Under the pieces are notes generated by a model. That model did not search any database, was not told the origin of the DNA, and saw only the letters and a program-made list of their open reading frames with translations. A stretch of DNA of 54,278 nt from SbD1 sp049300095 (lineage in GTDB: Bacteria > Desulfobacterota > Syntrophobacteria > Syntrophobacterales > Syntrophobacteraceae): positions 1-54,278 of the forward strand of contig JBAQYM010000164.1 in assembly GCA_049300095.1 (NCBI GenBank), given 5' to 3'. Shown here in pieces: positions 1 through 9,477 of this stretch (position 1 is its first letter; each line of letters opens with the position of its first letter). The position numbers and the translations under genes were made by a program.

Positions 1-77
1 GGGATCAACCCCGCCCCTACGGTTGAACGATGGCGTCAGGTCACCTTGAAATCCGTAGGGGCGGGGTTGATCCCCGC
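1..77. repeat. Family C inverted repeat (GGGGTTGATCCCC type)
   Basis: Bases 1-22 and about 53-75 are inverted copies of one sequence whose core is GTAGGGGCGGGGTTGATCCC, leaving a loop of about 30 nt. The same sequence recurs at 11056-11080, 19031-19043, 19344-19359, 53394-53409 and 54155-54170, so it is a dispersed intergenic family. The window begins inside this copy, so its true left edge is unknown. Confidence 0.85.
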
Positions 78-209
78 CCGGACCGCCCGGTGTCGAGAAC
101 CTTTTCAACTAGGCCTTACTCCGGCAACAATCACGGGAGCGTCGCAACGATAGAAAATGGTGCGTGGTGCGTGGCATAACCATGCCGGATATCCAACAAC
201 AATCCGGCA

Positions 210-2291
210 TCAGCGGCCGGCCCGCTCCAACTCTTCATCCTTGAAAGAAATAACGGCTCCCGCGAGCAAAACCCCCAGGCCGAGCAACATTATCGCCCAG
301 CCTCCCGCGAGGATTTGCCTCACAAAGAAACCCGCACCCGCAAGTTCTCTCGGCCACGTGAAAGCGAGCCAGCCGGATCGGCTCTCATCCGCGGCGCGAA
401 CAGTAAAATTCCCTTGCGGAGCGGCAACTGTCACCCGACGCCATCCCCGAGCCTCTTCTTCAACGGGGACCCGAACGACCGGACCACCCGAAGCCGGGGC
501 CAGTTCCAGCGAGGTTCCCGCCCCTCCGCCCGCCACATCAAAAACCAGCCGCGAGTGCCGGCTCACGACCGGCTGACTCACGAAGGCGGCGGCCTTCGGT
601 CCCTCCTCTCTCCAGGAACCGACAACGATCCGGTGCGGAAGGCCGGGCAGGCCGGGAGGGACCGATCCGGGGGCGAATCCGGAACCTTCCGCCGGCCCAA
701 GCCGAAGCGGAGGGCGTATTGCGGAAGGCAGCACTTCACGCAGTCGCGGGTCCCTCAGCTCCTTTATCAGTGTTTGAGCGTCCGGATGACCTATGTGCAT
801 GAGAGGTTTGTTCAAAATCGAGGAAGTATCGCCGCTCAGAACGTACCGGCCCAGGTTCGCCTCCTGGATGACGGCGTACTCGCCTCGTTCCCGCATGGTC
901 GTGGACATCTTCCACTCGAGTCCCACGACCCCCACGCTTACGATCAGACCCGCCACCCCCGCCGTAACCCCGAGGAGGCGCCAGGTCCTGCCGACAACGG
1001 GATCGAGAAGATAGATCAGGGCCGCGATATTCACGAGCGGTCCCATGAACATGAAATCGATATAGCGGGAGGCCAGTCCCCCGCGGGCATAGGCCATGGC
1101 GGCGGCCATGAGAAGCGTCCATGTTCCGAGGACCAGGAGAAACCGTTCAAAAGTACCGCCCGCCTTTCGTGTCCGAACCTGCCGCCAGGCGAAAATAAAA
1201 AACGGCGCCCAGGGGATGGGCGCGAGCATCCAGTTCCAAAAAGGCCATGACGCGCATTCCAGAAAGCTTTGGAGAAAATTGACAACCCCCTTGGGTCTGA
1301 GGACTTCGGAGCCGGGAACATGGCGAACAAGCGAAAATCCCAAGATGCAGAGGAGTATCAGAAACGCGATTGCGGGAAGGTGTTTTTTCAGGCGGCGAGG
1401 CTCGATTAAAGAGTCGAGCGCAAGCACGCAGGAGGCGGCCGCGGGAGCGAGGAACCCTGAGCCCAGGGACAACTGGGCGCACAGCGCGGCGGCCGCGCCG
1501 AGAAACCAGGGGATCGAAAACACCGCGGACCCGACCAGCAGGAGCATCGAAAGAATTGAATATCCGAGAAGCAGGTAAAAATTCGAATTGAAACCCATCA
1601 GGGTGTTTTCCCATGCAAGGGGCAGCACGCCGATGATTGCGATCATAAGGCAGAACTGGGCCAGGTGCTTTCTTCCGGCAAGCCTCCACAGGGCAAGGCA
1701 AAAGCAGGTCAGTATCATGGAATGGATAAAAGCGTTGACGGCCATCTGGACCAGGGGGTCCCACTGGCCGCCCAGATCGAGGAGGTCGAGGCAGATGAGG
1801 CGCGTGAAGAAAACCCGGTGCTCATTGTGGGGCGCGAGCAGGCTGAAAGGATCCAGTGCGCCGCTCAAAAAGGCGGAAAAAACCGGCGCCAGCCCGTCCC
1901 ATTCATCCCAGAAGGGAACTTCCGCACCGAAGGAGTTGATAAGATTCAGCTTGGCGCCGAGTACGCAGGTGAAAAGCCCGGTAAAACAAAGTATCGGCCC
2001 GGTCCGGCCTCCTTCCGAGGGTCCCGCGGCATCCAGGGTCAGCCGGTTTGCGGCGCGCAAAATGAAGGCCGTTAAACCCAGCCAGAGGATCGAGAGGCCG
2101 TAGATCTCCAGGCTCGACCGCCCCTCCTGAACGCAGCCGGACAAACAGGCGCTCAAAAGGATTACCGCCGTGGAGGCGCGTGCCGGGCCAAGCTTGCGCA
2201 TCCGCAACCCAGGGCCGGTTTGACGGACGCGGCCCACCCCGGTCACCCCGTCACGGGATGACCTCGGCCGGCACAGTCCGTTTTCAGGCAT
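210..2291 (-). CDS. Polytopic membrane protein, GT-C-like glycosyltransferase candidate
   Basis: Protein of about 693 aa with roughly 12-14 hydrophobic segments. The first large outer loop carries WDEWD (about residues 128-132) and HNEHR (about 155-159). Acidic and His residues in that loop are what GT-C polyprenyl-phosphate-sugar glycosyltransferases use, but no family signature is conclusive. Before the last membrane segment (residues about 540-640) lies a soluble, beta-rich stretch resembling a carbohydrate-binding sandwich. Its start overlaps the stop of the GtrA-like gene (TGATG), so translation is probably coupled; a second Met at 2201 is also possible and would begin with a lipobox-like LSGC segment. 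Pairing with a GtrA-type flippase suggests a step in surface glycan modification (inference). Confidence 0.6.
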   Translation of the reverse strand: MPENGLCRPRSSRDGVTGVGRVRQTGPGLRMRKLGPARASTAVILLSACLSGCVQEGRSSLEIYGLSILWLGLTAFILRAANRLTLDAAGPSEGGRTGPILCFTGLFTCVLGAKLNLINSFGAEVPFWDEWDGLAPVFSAFLSGALDPFSLLAPHNEHRVFFTRLICLDLLDLGGQWDPLVQMAVNAFIHSMILTCFCLALWRLAGRKHLAQFCLMIAIIGVLPLAWENTLMGFNSNFYLLLGYSILSMLLLVGSAVFSIPWFLGAAAALCAQLSLGSGFLAPAAASCVLALDSLIEPRRLKKHLPAIAFLILLCILGFSLVRHVPGSEVLRPKGVVNFLQSFLECASWPFWNWMLAPIPWAPFFIFAWRQVRTRKAGGTFERFLLVLGTWTLLMAAAMAYARGGLASRYIDFMFMGPLVNIAALIYLLDPVVGRTWRLLGVTAGVAGLIVSVGVVGLEWKMSTTMRERGEYAVIQEANLGRYVLSGDTSSILNKPLMHIGHPDAQTLIKELRDPRLREVLPSAIRPPLRLGPAEGSGFAPGSVPPGLPGLPHRIVVGSWREEGPKAAAFVSQPVVSRHSRLVFDVAGGGAGTSLELAPASGGPVVRVPVEEEARGWRRVTVAAPQGNFTVRAADESRSGWLAFTWPRELAGAGFFVRQILAGGWAIMLLGLGVLLAGAVISFKDEELERAGR

Positions 2292-2704
2292 CAGCCGTCC
2301 GTTTTGAAAATGAAGAGGTTGTATATGAGGAAATTGCTGCCGGCCATCATTCCGCATGCGACGAACTGCGCGAACATGTACCAGAGATGAAGACTTTCAA
2401 CGAAAAAGAACATCAGGACCGCGTTGATCCCCAGGTTTGCCAGGCCGAGGGAGAGGTACTGTATGGCCTGCCTGTGGATGTAGTCGAGGGAGCTGTTTTC
2501 AAACGTCCAGAATTTCTGGAGCGTAAATCCGACGCAGACGGCGACGGCGAAAGCAAGCGAGGACGACACCAGGTAGTGGAACCCCAGGTAGTGAGTGAGC
2601 AGGAAGAGCAGGGAGAATTCGACCGTCGCGGCCGAGCAGCCCGAAGCCACGAACCGGGCCAGGGTGACTCTCCTGCTGTAGATAAGCGCGACAAGATCCC
2701 GCAT
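2291..2704 (-). CDS. GtrA-like membrane protein (putative lipid-linked sugar flippase)
   Basis: About 137 aa, four predicted membrane helices, the usual size of the GtrA/DPMS family. The typical aromatic segment FTLQKFWTF follows helix 2, and the protein ends in a helix with NFLIYNLFIF, also typical. Family members are thought to move undecaprenyl-phosphate-linked sugars across the inner membrane for O-antigen or teichoic acid glycosylation. The start at 2704 was chosen because AAGG lies 8 nt upstream; an in-frame ATG at 2725 has no clear ribosome site. It overlaps the downstream membrane protein gene by one base (TGATG), so the two are likely one transcription unit. No bactoprenol glucosyltransferase (GtrB) is in the window. 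Confidence 0.8.
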   Translation of the reverse strand: MRDLVALIYSRRVTLARFVASGCSAATVEFSLLFLLTHYLGFHYLVSSSLAFAVAVCVGFTLQKFWTFENSSLDYIHRQAIQYLSLGLANLGINAVLMFFFVESLHLWYMFAQFVACGMMAGSNFLIYNLFIFKTDG

Positions 2705-2792
2705 AACGAAAGCCTTACAAGTCATGTGACAAGGTGTTGAACAACCTCAGCCGCGGATACCGTCTTGAACGTCAAGGCGGAATTCCTCGCGT

Positions 2793-2915
2793 GTTGTGGC
2801 ACTGTCTCCCGACCGTGCCACGAAACCTGACCGAAGGTCTCCTTGGAGGGCCGTCGAAACGAATCGGAGACCTGCGGTCGCATCTAGTGGCGCGGTCAGG
2901 AGACCACGCCACAAC
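2793..2915. repeat. Family B nested palindrome in a 534-bp gene-free gap
   Basis: Outer arms at about 2793-2821 and 2887-2915 are inverted near-copies (GTTGTGGC...GTGCCAC). Inside them a second pair, GACCGAAGGTCTCC near 2829 and GGAGACCTGCGGTC near 2869, forms an inner hairpin with one mismatch. Half copies of the outer arm recur at 13453-13482 and at 16765-16786/16985-17006. A short family F fragment (CGCTGTCGCTTAACCCAA) follows at 2925-2942. No gene is seen between 2705 and 3238. Confidence 0.8.
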
Positions 2916-3139
2916 AGGGTCTCGCTGTCGCTTAACCCAATCCGCATGATCTGACACCGGATCCCCGGCACGAAGAACGTCATCGTCTTAAATCATATTT
3001 CCGGCGGAATATCAAAAGATATGAAACCGCATGGGGCGGTCGGGGGCAAGAGGGCGAGAAAATCGTCGCGGGACCCTTCCGTGTCTTCCGGCGGGCAGCC
3101 ATTACCTTGTGGAGCGCTTCAGCAGGCGCCTCCATCCCT

Positions 3140-3241
3140 TTCCTGCTCGCTTCTCACTGCTCATCCTTGACTCTTCACTTCCCACTGCCTGCCGCTCTCT
3201 GTTCACTGTTCACTGTTTCACCGTTCACCCTTCGCTGCTCA
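3140..3241 (-). repeat. Family E heptamer array (TGARNRG) at the 3' end of the kinase gene
   Basis: Read on the minus strand from the TGA stop at 3241-3239, the sequence continues as near-continuous 7-nt units (TGAGCAG, CGAAGGG, TGAACGG, one 8-mer, TGAACAG, TGAACAG and so on) for about 14 units. The stop codon is itself the first three bases of the first unit. Related arrays follow ftsZ (28032-28140) and rsmH (43557-43668). Confidence 0.85.
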
Positions 3242-5488
3242 CATCACCCTGTGCAGCACTTCAGCCAGTTCCTCCAACCTGTAGGGTTTGGACACCACTC
3301 CCGAAAAACCGTATTTCTCGAAATCCGCCATAACCGGGTCATTGGAATACCCGCTCGAAACAATCGCCCTGATGTCGGGGTCTATCACCCGAAGGCGGTT
3401 CAGGGCTTCTTTTCCGCCCATGCCCCCCGGAATGGTAAGGTCCATGATCACCACGTCGAAGGAGCATCCCGAAAGCTTTGCCTCGGTGTAGACCTCGATC
3501 GCCTCGGCCCCGTCGTGGGCAATCGCGGTTTCATAGCCCATGAATTCGAGCATGTCCCCAAGCACCTCATGGATGAATGCCTCGTCGTCCATGATGAGAA
3601 TCCTTCCCGTGCCGGACAATCGGCCATTCCCCTCGACGACCGCGACCGGGACTTCTTTTTCCGAGGCCGGAAGATAGAACGTGAAACTGGTGCCCGCCTT
3701 TAGTTCGGAATCCACGCTGATGTGGCCTCCGTGACTCTTGATGATCGAATAAACCGTGGCGAGGCCCAGGCCGCTGCCCTTTTGCTTTGTCGAAAAGTAG
3801 GGGTCGAATATCTTTGCCAGGTGCTCCTCGGCGATGCCGATCCCCTGGTCGGCCAGGGTGATCTTGACGTATCTACCATGCGGGAGCGGCAGGGCGGAAG
3901 TCGGCCCCGCAACGACGTTTTCCGCCGTGATCCTGACAATTCCGCCTACCGGCATGGCCTGGTCGGCGTTTATCGACAAATTGTTCACGACCTGGCCGAT
4001 CTGCCCCTCGTCGGCCTCGACCGGCCAGAGGTCCTCGGGCAGCACGAAGTCGAGCCTCACGTTCGAACCCCTCAGGGAAAACGTCGCGGACTCCCTGATG
4101 AGTTCCGCGATGGAGAGACACTTTTTGACAGGCTTGCCGCCCACCGAGAAGGTGAGCAATTGCTGCGTGAGGTCTCTTGCCCTCAGAGAGGCCCTTTCGG
4201 TCTCTTCGAGCCTGCTCAGTATCTTGCCCCCCGGAGGGGCGGACAACTTGGCAAGGGAGATATTTCCGACGATCGATGTCAGTATATTGTTGAAATCATG
4301 AGCGATCCCACCGGCGAGAATGCCGACCGATTCGAGTTTCTGCGCCTTGAGGGCTTCGGCCTCCATTGCCTTATGCACGGTGATGTCCAGGATCGAGGCG
4401 ATGCTGCGTTTGCTTCCCGGTATCATCGCCACGGTCAGCCCGATGTACCTGACCTCGCGGTCCTTGTTCAAAAACCGGGACTCGTACTGGCGCGGGGCCG
4501 CGCCCGGGTCGATTCTGCGCAGGCGGTGATACTCGCGCAGCACGGGCATCTCTTCCGCGGCAATGAACTCGATCCAGTTCTTTCGCCACTCGATGTCGTT
4601 TCTGAGGAAGCCGCTCAGATTTTCAAATTCTGCATTTACCAGCGAGATCGTCATGTCTTCTTCGACGATTATTATCGAGGTGCCCGTATTCTCGAATATG
4701 GTGCGGTATTCGTTTTCGGATGCCCTGAGGGCCTCCTCCACTTCCCGGCGCATTTTGATCTCGCTCTTGAGAAGCTCCTCCGCATGCCGGCGCTCGTCCA
4801 CTTCCCGGCGCAACGCCTCGTTCACCTCAACCAGCTCGGCGGTGCGCACCCTCACCTGCTCTTCGAGTCTTCCACTGTACGAATTGAGCTTCTCTTCCGC
4901 TCGCTTGCGTTCCTCGACTTCCCTGCTGAGCGCCCGGTTGATCCGCACCAACTCGGCGCTGCGGCCCTCGAGTTCGCCGTATGCCCTCTTCAGCGCCTCC
5001 TGGGCCCGGCGCCGCTCGGTAAAATCTATAATGGAGAGGACATAGCCCCTGGACGGGATTTTCTGGTCGAGAGCGCGGCCCGTGACAAAGCAGGGGACCC
5101 GGCGGCCGTCCTTGTGGACGAATTCGAACTCGTGCGATATCAGGCCGCCGGCTTCGAGCACCGCATCGAAGGTCCGACGCATACCCCGGTAGGCATCGGC
5201 ATCGGGACAAAGGACCTCGATACTCCTGCCCGCCAGTTCATCGCAGCTCCACCCGAAGATTTCCGCCATCGCCTCGTTGCCCCAGACAAACTCGTCCTCC
5301 TTGATCAGGCAGAGACCGTGCACCGTGCAGCTCAGTATGGTGAGGAGCAGGTCCTGGGATCGCGTGAGCCTCTCGTGGGCTAGGGTGAGTTCCTCGGCTT
5401 TTTCCTTGACCATTTCGAGGTCGAATATGTACTCCTGCAGACCTCGCCTGTGTTGCTCGTCCAGGTGATCCAACTTGATATCTGCCAT
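3239..5488 (-). CDS. Soluble PAS-PAS hybrid histidine kinase with C-terminal receiver
   Basis: 749 aa, no membrane segment, so a cytoplasmic sensor. Order: N-terminal helix, PAS (about 45-155), long coiled coil (about 158-255, repeated EVEERKRAEE-type heptads), second PAS (about 255-375), HisKA with His397 in GGIAHDFNNILTSI, ATPase domain with N-box Asn507, G1 DQGIGI, F-box FDPYFSTK and G2 GSGLGLA, then a receiver (about 628-747) with Asp634/Asp635, phospho-acceptor Asp683 and Lys734. All catalytic residues are present. Being hybrid, it can autophosphorylate and pass phosphate to its own receiver. It is the last gene of a three-gene operon, 31 bp after the lone receiver. No output domain is encoded nearby, so the target is unknown. 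Confidence 0.92.
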   Translation of the reverse strand: MADIKLDHLDEQHRRGLQEYIFDLEMVKEKAEELTLAHERLTRSQDLLLTILSCTVHGLCLIKEDEFVWGNEAMAEIFGWSCDELAGRSIEVLCPDADAYRGMRRTFDAVLEAGGLISHEFEFVHKDGRRVPCFVTGRALDQKIPSRGYVLSIIDFTERRRAQEALKRAYGELEGRSAELVRINRALSREVEERKRAEEKLNSYSGRLEEQVRVRTAELVEVNEALRREVDERRHAEELLKSEIKMRREVEEALRASENEYRTIFENTGTSIIIVEEDMTISLVNAEFENLSGFLRNDIEWRKNWIEFIAAEEMPVLREYHRLRRIDPGAAPRQYESRFLNKDREVRYIGLTVAMIPGSKRSIASILDITVHKAMEAEALKAQKLESVGILAGGIAHDFNNILTSIVGNISLAKLSAPPGGKILSRLEETERASLRARDLTQQLLTFSVGGKPVKKCLSIAELIRESATFSLRGSNVRLDFVLPEDLWPVEADEGQIGQVVNNLSINADQAMPVGGIVRITAENVVAGPTSALPLPHGRYVKITLADQGIGIAEEHLAKIFDPYFSTKQKGSGLGLATVYSIIKSHGGHISVDSELKAGTSFTFYLPASEKEVPVAVVEGNGRLSGTGRILIMDDEAFIHEVLGDMLEFMGYETAIAHDGAEAIEVYTEAKLSGCSFDVVIMDLTIPGGMGGKEALNRLRVIDPDIRAIVSSGYSNDPVMADFEKYGFSGVVSKPYRLEELAEVLHRVM

Positions 5489-5519
5489 GGGACCTTTCCG
5501 CGGGATTTGTGCACCAGAC

Positions 5520-5891
5520 TCAATTCAGTTCATAGGCCCTTATTTCCGCCAGGATATCGGGGAAACTCATGGGCTTGCACAGGTATTTGTCCGCCCCGGC
5601 CTCGAGGCCTTCCCTGATCTCGCCGGACTGCGCCCTGGCCGAAAGCATGAGAATGGGAATATTCCGGGTCGCATCGGCGGACTTGAGCTTTTTGCAGACC
5701 TCGATCCCGCTCATTTTGGGCAGCTTGACGTCGAGCAGGATAATGTCGGGCGGGTCCTCGAAGGCCTGCCGCACGGCCTCTTCACCGTCACCGGCCGTAA
5801 ATGCGAGGTAGCCAAGCTTGGTGAATTTTTTTTGCAGGTAGGAATAGATGGGCTGCTCGTCGTCTACTATCAGGATCTTTTTTATTTGCAT
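5520..5891 (-). CDS. Single-domain response regulator (receiver only)
   Basis: 123 aa, just a CheY-like receiver: acidic pair Asp10/Asp11, phospho-acceptor Asp54 (IILLDVKLP), Ser83 at the switch position and Lys105 (LCKP). No output domain follows, so it acts through protein contact or as a phosphate shuttle. It lies between two histidine kinases, 25 bp downstream of one and 31 bp upstream of the other, which fits a phosphorelay intermediate linking the membrane kinase to the soluble hybrid kinase (inference). Confidence 0.93.
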   Translation of the reverse strand: MQIKKILIVDDEQPIYSYLQKKFTKLGYLAFTAGDGEEAVRQAFEDPPDIILLDVKLPKMSGIEVCKKLKSADATRNIPILMLSARAQSGEIREGLEAGADKYLCKPMSFPDILAEIRAYELN

Positions 5892-5916
5892 GATAGATTC
5901 CTGTCTCCTCGAAGAG

Positions 5917-8397
5917 TCATGATACCTTGCCTACCGGTAAATTCACGAAGAAAACGGTCCCCCTGCGCTCACCGCCAAGCGGAAGGTCGGGATAAAGACT
6001 TTGCGGAGGCGGGCTTTCGCAGTGCACCATCCCCCCGTGCTCCTCGACTATTCCCCTGGTGATGGTCAACCCCAGGCCGCAGCCGCCAACCTTCTGCGAC
6101 ATGATGCTGTCGGCCTGGAAAAATTTCTTGAACACCTCTTCCCTCGCCCACGGCGGTATTCCGAAGCCGTTGTCCGCGACCCCCAGGTTGAGGCGGCCGC
6201 TTTCGGCCGTCGCATCGATGACGATCCGGCCGCCGTCCGGAGTGTACTTTATGGAATTGCTCAGAAGGTTTATCACCACCTGGATGATGCGGTCCCTGTC
6301 GGCAATTATCTCCGGTATATCGGAGGGAATTTTCACTTCAATCGTGTGCCCGTGCCTCGCGGCCAGATCGCCGACCTCCTCGACCGCCTTTCCGACTATG
6401 TCGGCGATCGATGCGGGCGTCATGTTGAACTCGATTCTACGGGCCTCGATCCGGGAGATATCGAGCAGGTCCTGAACGAGCCGGGTGAGGCGCTCGATGC
6501 CGTCCCGCGCGAGCAGCAGGTCCTCGCGCGCCTCGTCGTCTATCTTTCCCGAATAGCCTTCCAGTATGCCCGATATGCCGAGGAGCATGGCCTGGATCGG
6601 TGTCCTCAGCTCGTGCGAGGCGATGGTGACGAACTCCGATTTCATCCGGTCCACTTCGGCCACGGCGGTGGCCATTTCATTGAACGATTCGGCGAGCCGT
6701 CCCACTTCATCATGCGATTTCACCTCGATGGACTGCGTCAACTCGCCGCGGCTCATTGCGACCGCTCCCTCGGTGAGGCGCCTGAGCGGCTTCGTTATCC
6801 CGAGGCTGATAAGGGTCGATACGAGAATTACGGCCGCAAGGGAGACAAGGGTAATCACGGTCACCAGGCGCCGGTTGTTTGCCGATGACTCGCCTATCAT
6901 CTCGCGGGTCTGGATGGTGGTCGCCTCGATGTCCCTGCCCTGGGCGCGGATGGCGTCCTCGATGTTGGCCTTGGTGATGTTGGCCGCCTTGTGGAACTCA
7001 TCCACGTTGGCCCCGATGGTCACGTATCCGAATCCCCGTTTCGATGCCCCGTATCCGCCCGTATAATAAGGGATGGCCGCGTAGGTGGTGAGTTTCCACC
7101 AGCCGCTCCAGAAGATCAGAAACGAGCCCGATCCCCCGTCCTCGGTCCCTTCGTGCCACCCCTGGCACTGCGGGGCGGTGTCGAGCACCCGGCAGTCCAG
7201 CGAGATGTTCCCGGCTTTCATCTGTTCGAGCGAGCCGGGTTTCTTCTGTGTGAAGTCCCTGAACGGGGGCAGCCTTTCGACGAACTCGCCGAGCGACAGC
7301 CCGCTTTGCAGGTATTCCCGGTACGTCGGCTCGCTCACCCATCCCGGGACCTCTTTGCCCGTCTCCGGGTCGTAGCCGCAGATGAAAAACTGGCGCGGGT
7401 GGCAAATCGAGCGGTCCCTGTCGTCCCAGATAAAGGCGTAGTTCCCGGAACCTGCGTCGGACAAGGCTGAAAACATTTCTTCATTCGGGACGACGTGATC
7501 GATCATTTCCATCAGGTGAATGTGGTCGAGGGCAAGGGTGACATAGCCGATTTTCTCACCCTTCGCGTCATGAACGGCCATGGCCCACCGGATGATTCCC
7601 TCGAATCTCCCGCCGTGGGGATTTTCCTTGCCGGCAAACGCGCTTTCGGGCGTGACGACCAGGCCTTCGGAGGTCCTCTTGAGCCAGCCCTTCACATGGG
7701 CGCCGATGACCCTCGACACGTGGATTTCGCCCGCCTTGAGCTCCCCGAGGCGCGGGAAGTAATCTTCGGCCTTGCAGTATGTCTTCTCCCTGTCGCTCAC
7801 ATCGAGCAGGTCTTGAGAGACGGCGCCGTCCTTTATCTTGATCCGCTCCCGCCCGCTGAGGTCTATGAAGGTGATTTCCCGGTAGAGCGGGCGTGATACT
7901 TTCTTGAAGCCGAAGGGGGGCTTGTGTCTCCAGGACTGCATGTTTTCGGGGTTCGCGCCGACCACCGCGGGAGCGTCCCGCGCTGGATCACCGGCCGTGA
8001 TAACGTCCCTGACGCTTGAGCGATACACCTGGAGGTACCCCGCGGGACCGGGCGGGAAAGCGGCCAGGACCCGCAGGTCCTTGTCTCTTTCATAAAGGAA
8101 GTCCGCAATCTTCCGGGCCAATTCGACCGTCCGCAACTCGATTGCTTCCGTTGATTTGCGGTCAAGGGCCTGGACGGAGTCGCCGATTGCCGTCTTCCCG
8201 ATTTCTTCCGCCGCTTCGAGGTTTCTCTCCCCCATTTCCTCGGCCCTGTGGACGGCGAGCAAACCGGTTTCATTCAGGTTCGTGTTGGCGATGTAGCCCA
8301 GTGAGATGAGGGGCACTCCCGATATGAAGAGAAAGGATATCAGCAGCTTGGGTAGAATTCCAACGGATCGCAGTCGTTCGGCCAGGGTCTTCGCCAT
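5917..8397 (-). CDS. Membrane histidine kinase with large Cache-like sensor domain and HAMP
   Basis: About 826 aa from the ATG at 8397. The open frame runs to 8514, but the residues before 8397 are not protein-like. Membrane helix 1 is at about residues 15-37. A periplasmic domain of about 470 residues of the double-Cache type follows (WDDRDRSICHPRQF near 324-337) with five cysteines (208, 332, 340, 402, 411). Helix 2 is at about 511-533, then HAMP, HisKA with His595 (SHELRTP), N-box NLLSNSIKYTP, G1 DNGFGIP and G2 GGCGLGLTITRG. It is an intact kinase sensing an extracytoplasmic ligand that cannot be named from sequence. It is first in an operon with the receiver and the hybrid kinase. Confidence 0.9.
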   Translation of the reverse strand: MAKTLAERLRSVGILPKLLISFLFISGVPLISLGYIANTNLNETGLLAVHRAEEMGERNLEAAEEIGKTAIGDSVQALDRKSTEAIELRTVELARKIADFLYERDKDLRVLAAFPPGPAGYLQVYRSSVRDVITAGDPARDAPAVVGANPENMQSWRHKPPFGFKKVSRPLYREITFIDLSGRERIKIKDGAVSQDLLDVSDREKTYCKAEDYFPRLGELKAGEIHVSRVIGAHVKGWLKRTSEGLVVTPESAFAGKENPHGGRFEGIIRWAMAVHDAKGEKIGYVTLALDHIHLMEMIDHVVPNEEMFSALSDAGSGNYAFIWDDRDRSICHPRQFFICGYDPETGKEVPGWVSEPTYREYLQSGLSLGEFVERLPPFRDFTQKKPGSLEQMKAGNISLDCRVLDTAPQCQGWHEGTEDGGSGSFLIFWSGWWKLTTYAAIPYYTGGYGASKRGFGYVTIGANVDEFHKAANITKANIEDAIRAQGRDIEATTIQTREMIGESSANNRRLVTVITLVSLAAVILVSTLISLGITKPLRRLTEGAVAMSRGELTQSIEVKSHDEVGRLAESFNEMATAVAEVDRMKSEFVTIASHELRTPIQAMLLGISGILEGYSGKIDDEAREDLLLARDGIERLTRLVQDLLDISRIEARRIEFNMTPASIADIVGKAVEEVGDLAARHGHTIEVKIPSDIPEIIADRDRIIQVVINLLSNSIKYTPDGGRIVIDATAESGRLNLGVADNGFGIPPWAREEVFKKFFQADSIMSQKVGGCGLGLTITRGIVEEHGGMVHCESPPPQSLYPDLPLGGERRGTVFFVNLPVGKVS

Positions 8398-8835
8398 GGG
8401 AGATGCCCCTTTTCCCCGCGTGAGCCGGGGGCGGGAATGAAAATTTATAGTTATTTGTTGTGAGAATGATTTTCTTGAAACCTCCAGCGGACCATTGTCG
8501 AGAGCATGCGCCACAGCGGGAGCGGTTTGAAGACGGACGTTTCGCGGGGCCGCCGCCGGGAGGCTACAAGATATTATCGGTATTTTATCGTTTTATCTTG
8601 AATCCTTGCGCCGCGCCGTCCAAAGGCCGGGCAAACCTCCTCAAGCCCTGTGATTTAAAGAATTCCCGGGGCTGGAATAGGGGCCGCTCCGTATTATCTT
8701 TGATCTACAAGCCGAAATTTGTTATCCAGTAAGTTCAGCTTTTCTGATTATCTGCTATCGTCCCTCGAACTGAAGCGGCCCGGCAAAATTGTCTGTTCAC
8801 GTCCGCGCGGATGATCACCGGGAATAGAGGTATAT
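8398..8835. other. Divergent intergenic region
   Basis: About 440 bp between the kinase operon (minus) and the phosphatidyltransferase gene (plus). It is AT-richer near 8440-8465 and 8690-8760 and must hold both promoters, but no sequence is a strong enough match to mark. No open frame here looks like a protein and no repeat family is present. Confidence 0.5.
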
Positions 8836-9477
8836 ATGCTCAAGGGAACACCCATTGAAACGGGTTATTACAGAATCCTGGAACGGCGCATTGTTCCCAA
8901 GCTCATAAACTGGAAACTCACGCCCAACCATGTCACCTACGGAGGACTCGTCATCAGCATGCTGGCGGGGCTCTCTTTTGTCTATATGCCCCTGCTGGGC
9001 GGCTTGCTGACCCTGCTCACCGGCCTCCTCGACACCCTGGACGGCTCGCTTGCCAGGGCGACGGGGCAGAGCAAAAAATTCGGCGCCTTTCTCGATTCCG
9101 TCCTGGACCGCTACACGGAGCTGATAATTTATCTGGGCATCTGGTGCTATTTCTACCGGCACGAAGCCAAGACGCCTTTTTTCTCGCTTCTCATTCTGCT
9201 GATCCTGTTCGGCTCGCTTATGGTCAGCTACACGCGCGCGCGCGCCGAGGGGCTCGGCGAGAGATGCCTCGTCGGCGCTTTCCAGAGGGGGGAAAGGATC
9301 ATCCTGCTGGGGGTGACGGGAATCCTGAATCCGTTCGTAAACCTTTTTGGAACGCTTTCCGGGATATCATGGGCGCAGGACGTCGCTTTGATGGGGGTAC
9401 TGGTCGTCCTGGCAGTCGGGACCAATCTTACCGCAATGTGGCGATTTTTGCACGTGTTGAATAATCTCAGGAAATGA
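8836..9477 (+). CDS. CDP-alcohol phosphatidyltransferase family protein
   Basis: 213 aa integral membrane enzyme with about six helices. It has the complete signature D-x2-DG-x2-AR-x8-G-x3-D-x3-D: Asp66, Asp69-Gly70, Ala-Arg, Gly83, Asp87 and Asp91. These residues bind two metal ions and the CDP group. Members swap CMP for an alcohol (glycerol phosphate, serine, inositol phosphate and others) to make phospholipids. Sequence alone does not fix the acceptor; it is not obviously PgsA or PssA, and a phosphatidylinositol-phosphate synthase-like role is one option. GAGG lies 6 nt before the ATG. It appears monocistronic. Confidence 0.85.
   Translation: MLKGTPIETGYYRILERRIVPKLINWKLTPNHVTYGGLVISMLAGLSFVYMPLLGGLLTLLTGLLDTLDGSLARATGQSKKFGAFLDSVLDRYTELIIYLGIWCYFYRHEAKTPFFSLLILLILFGSLMVSYTRARAEGLGERCLVGAFQRGERIILLGVTGILNPFVNLFGTLSGISWAQDVALMGVLVVLAVGTNLTAMWRFLHVLNNLRK

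Noticed and set aside
3722..5383. 553-codon plus-strand open frame opposite the hybrid kinase
   Set aside because: Antisense shadow of a gene with intact kinase motifs.
8836..9477. CDP-alcohol phosphatidyltransferase as a replacement for the missing MraY
   Set aside because: Its motif is the CDP-alcohol type, unrelated to the MraY polyprenyl-phosphate transferase fold.
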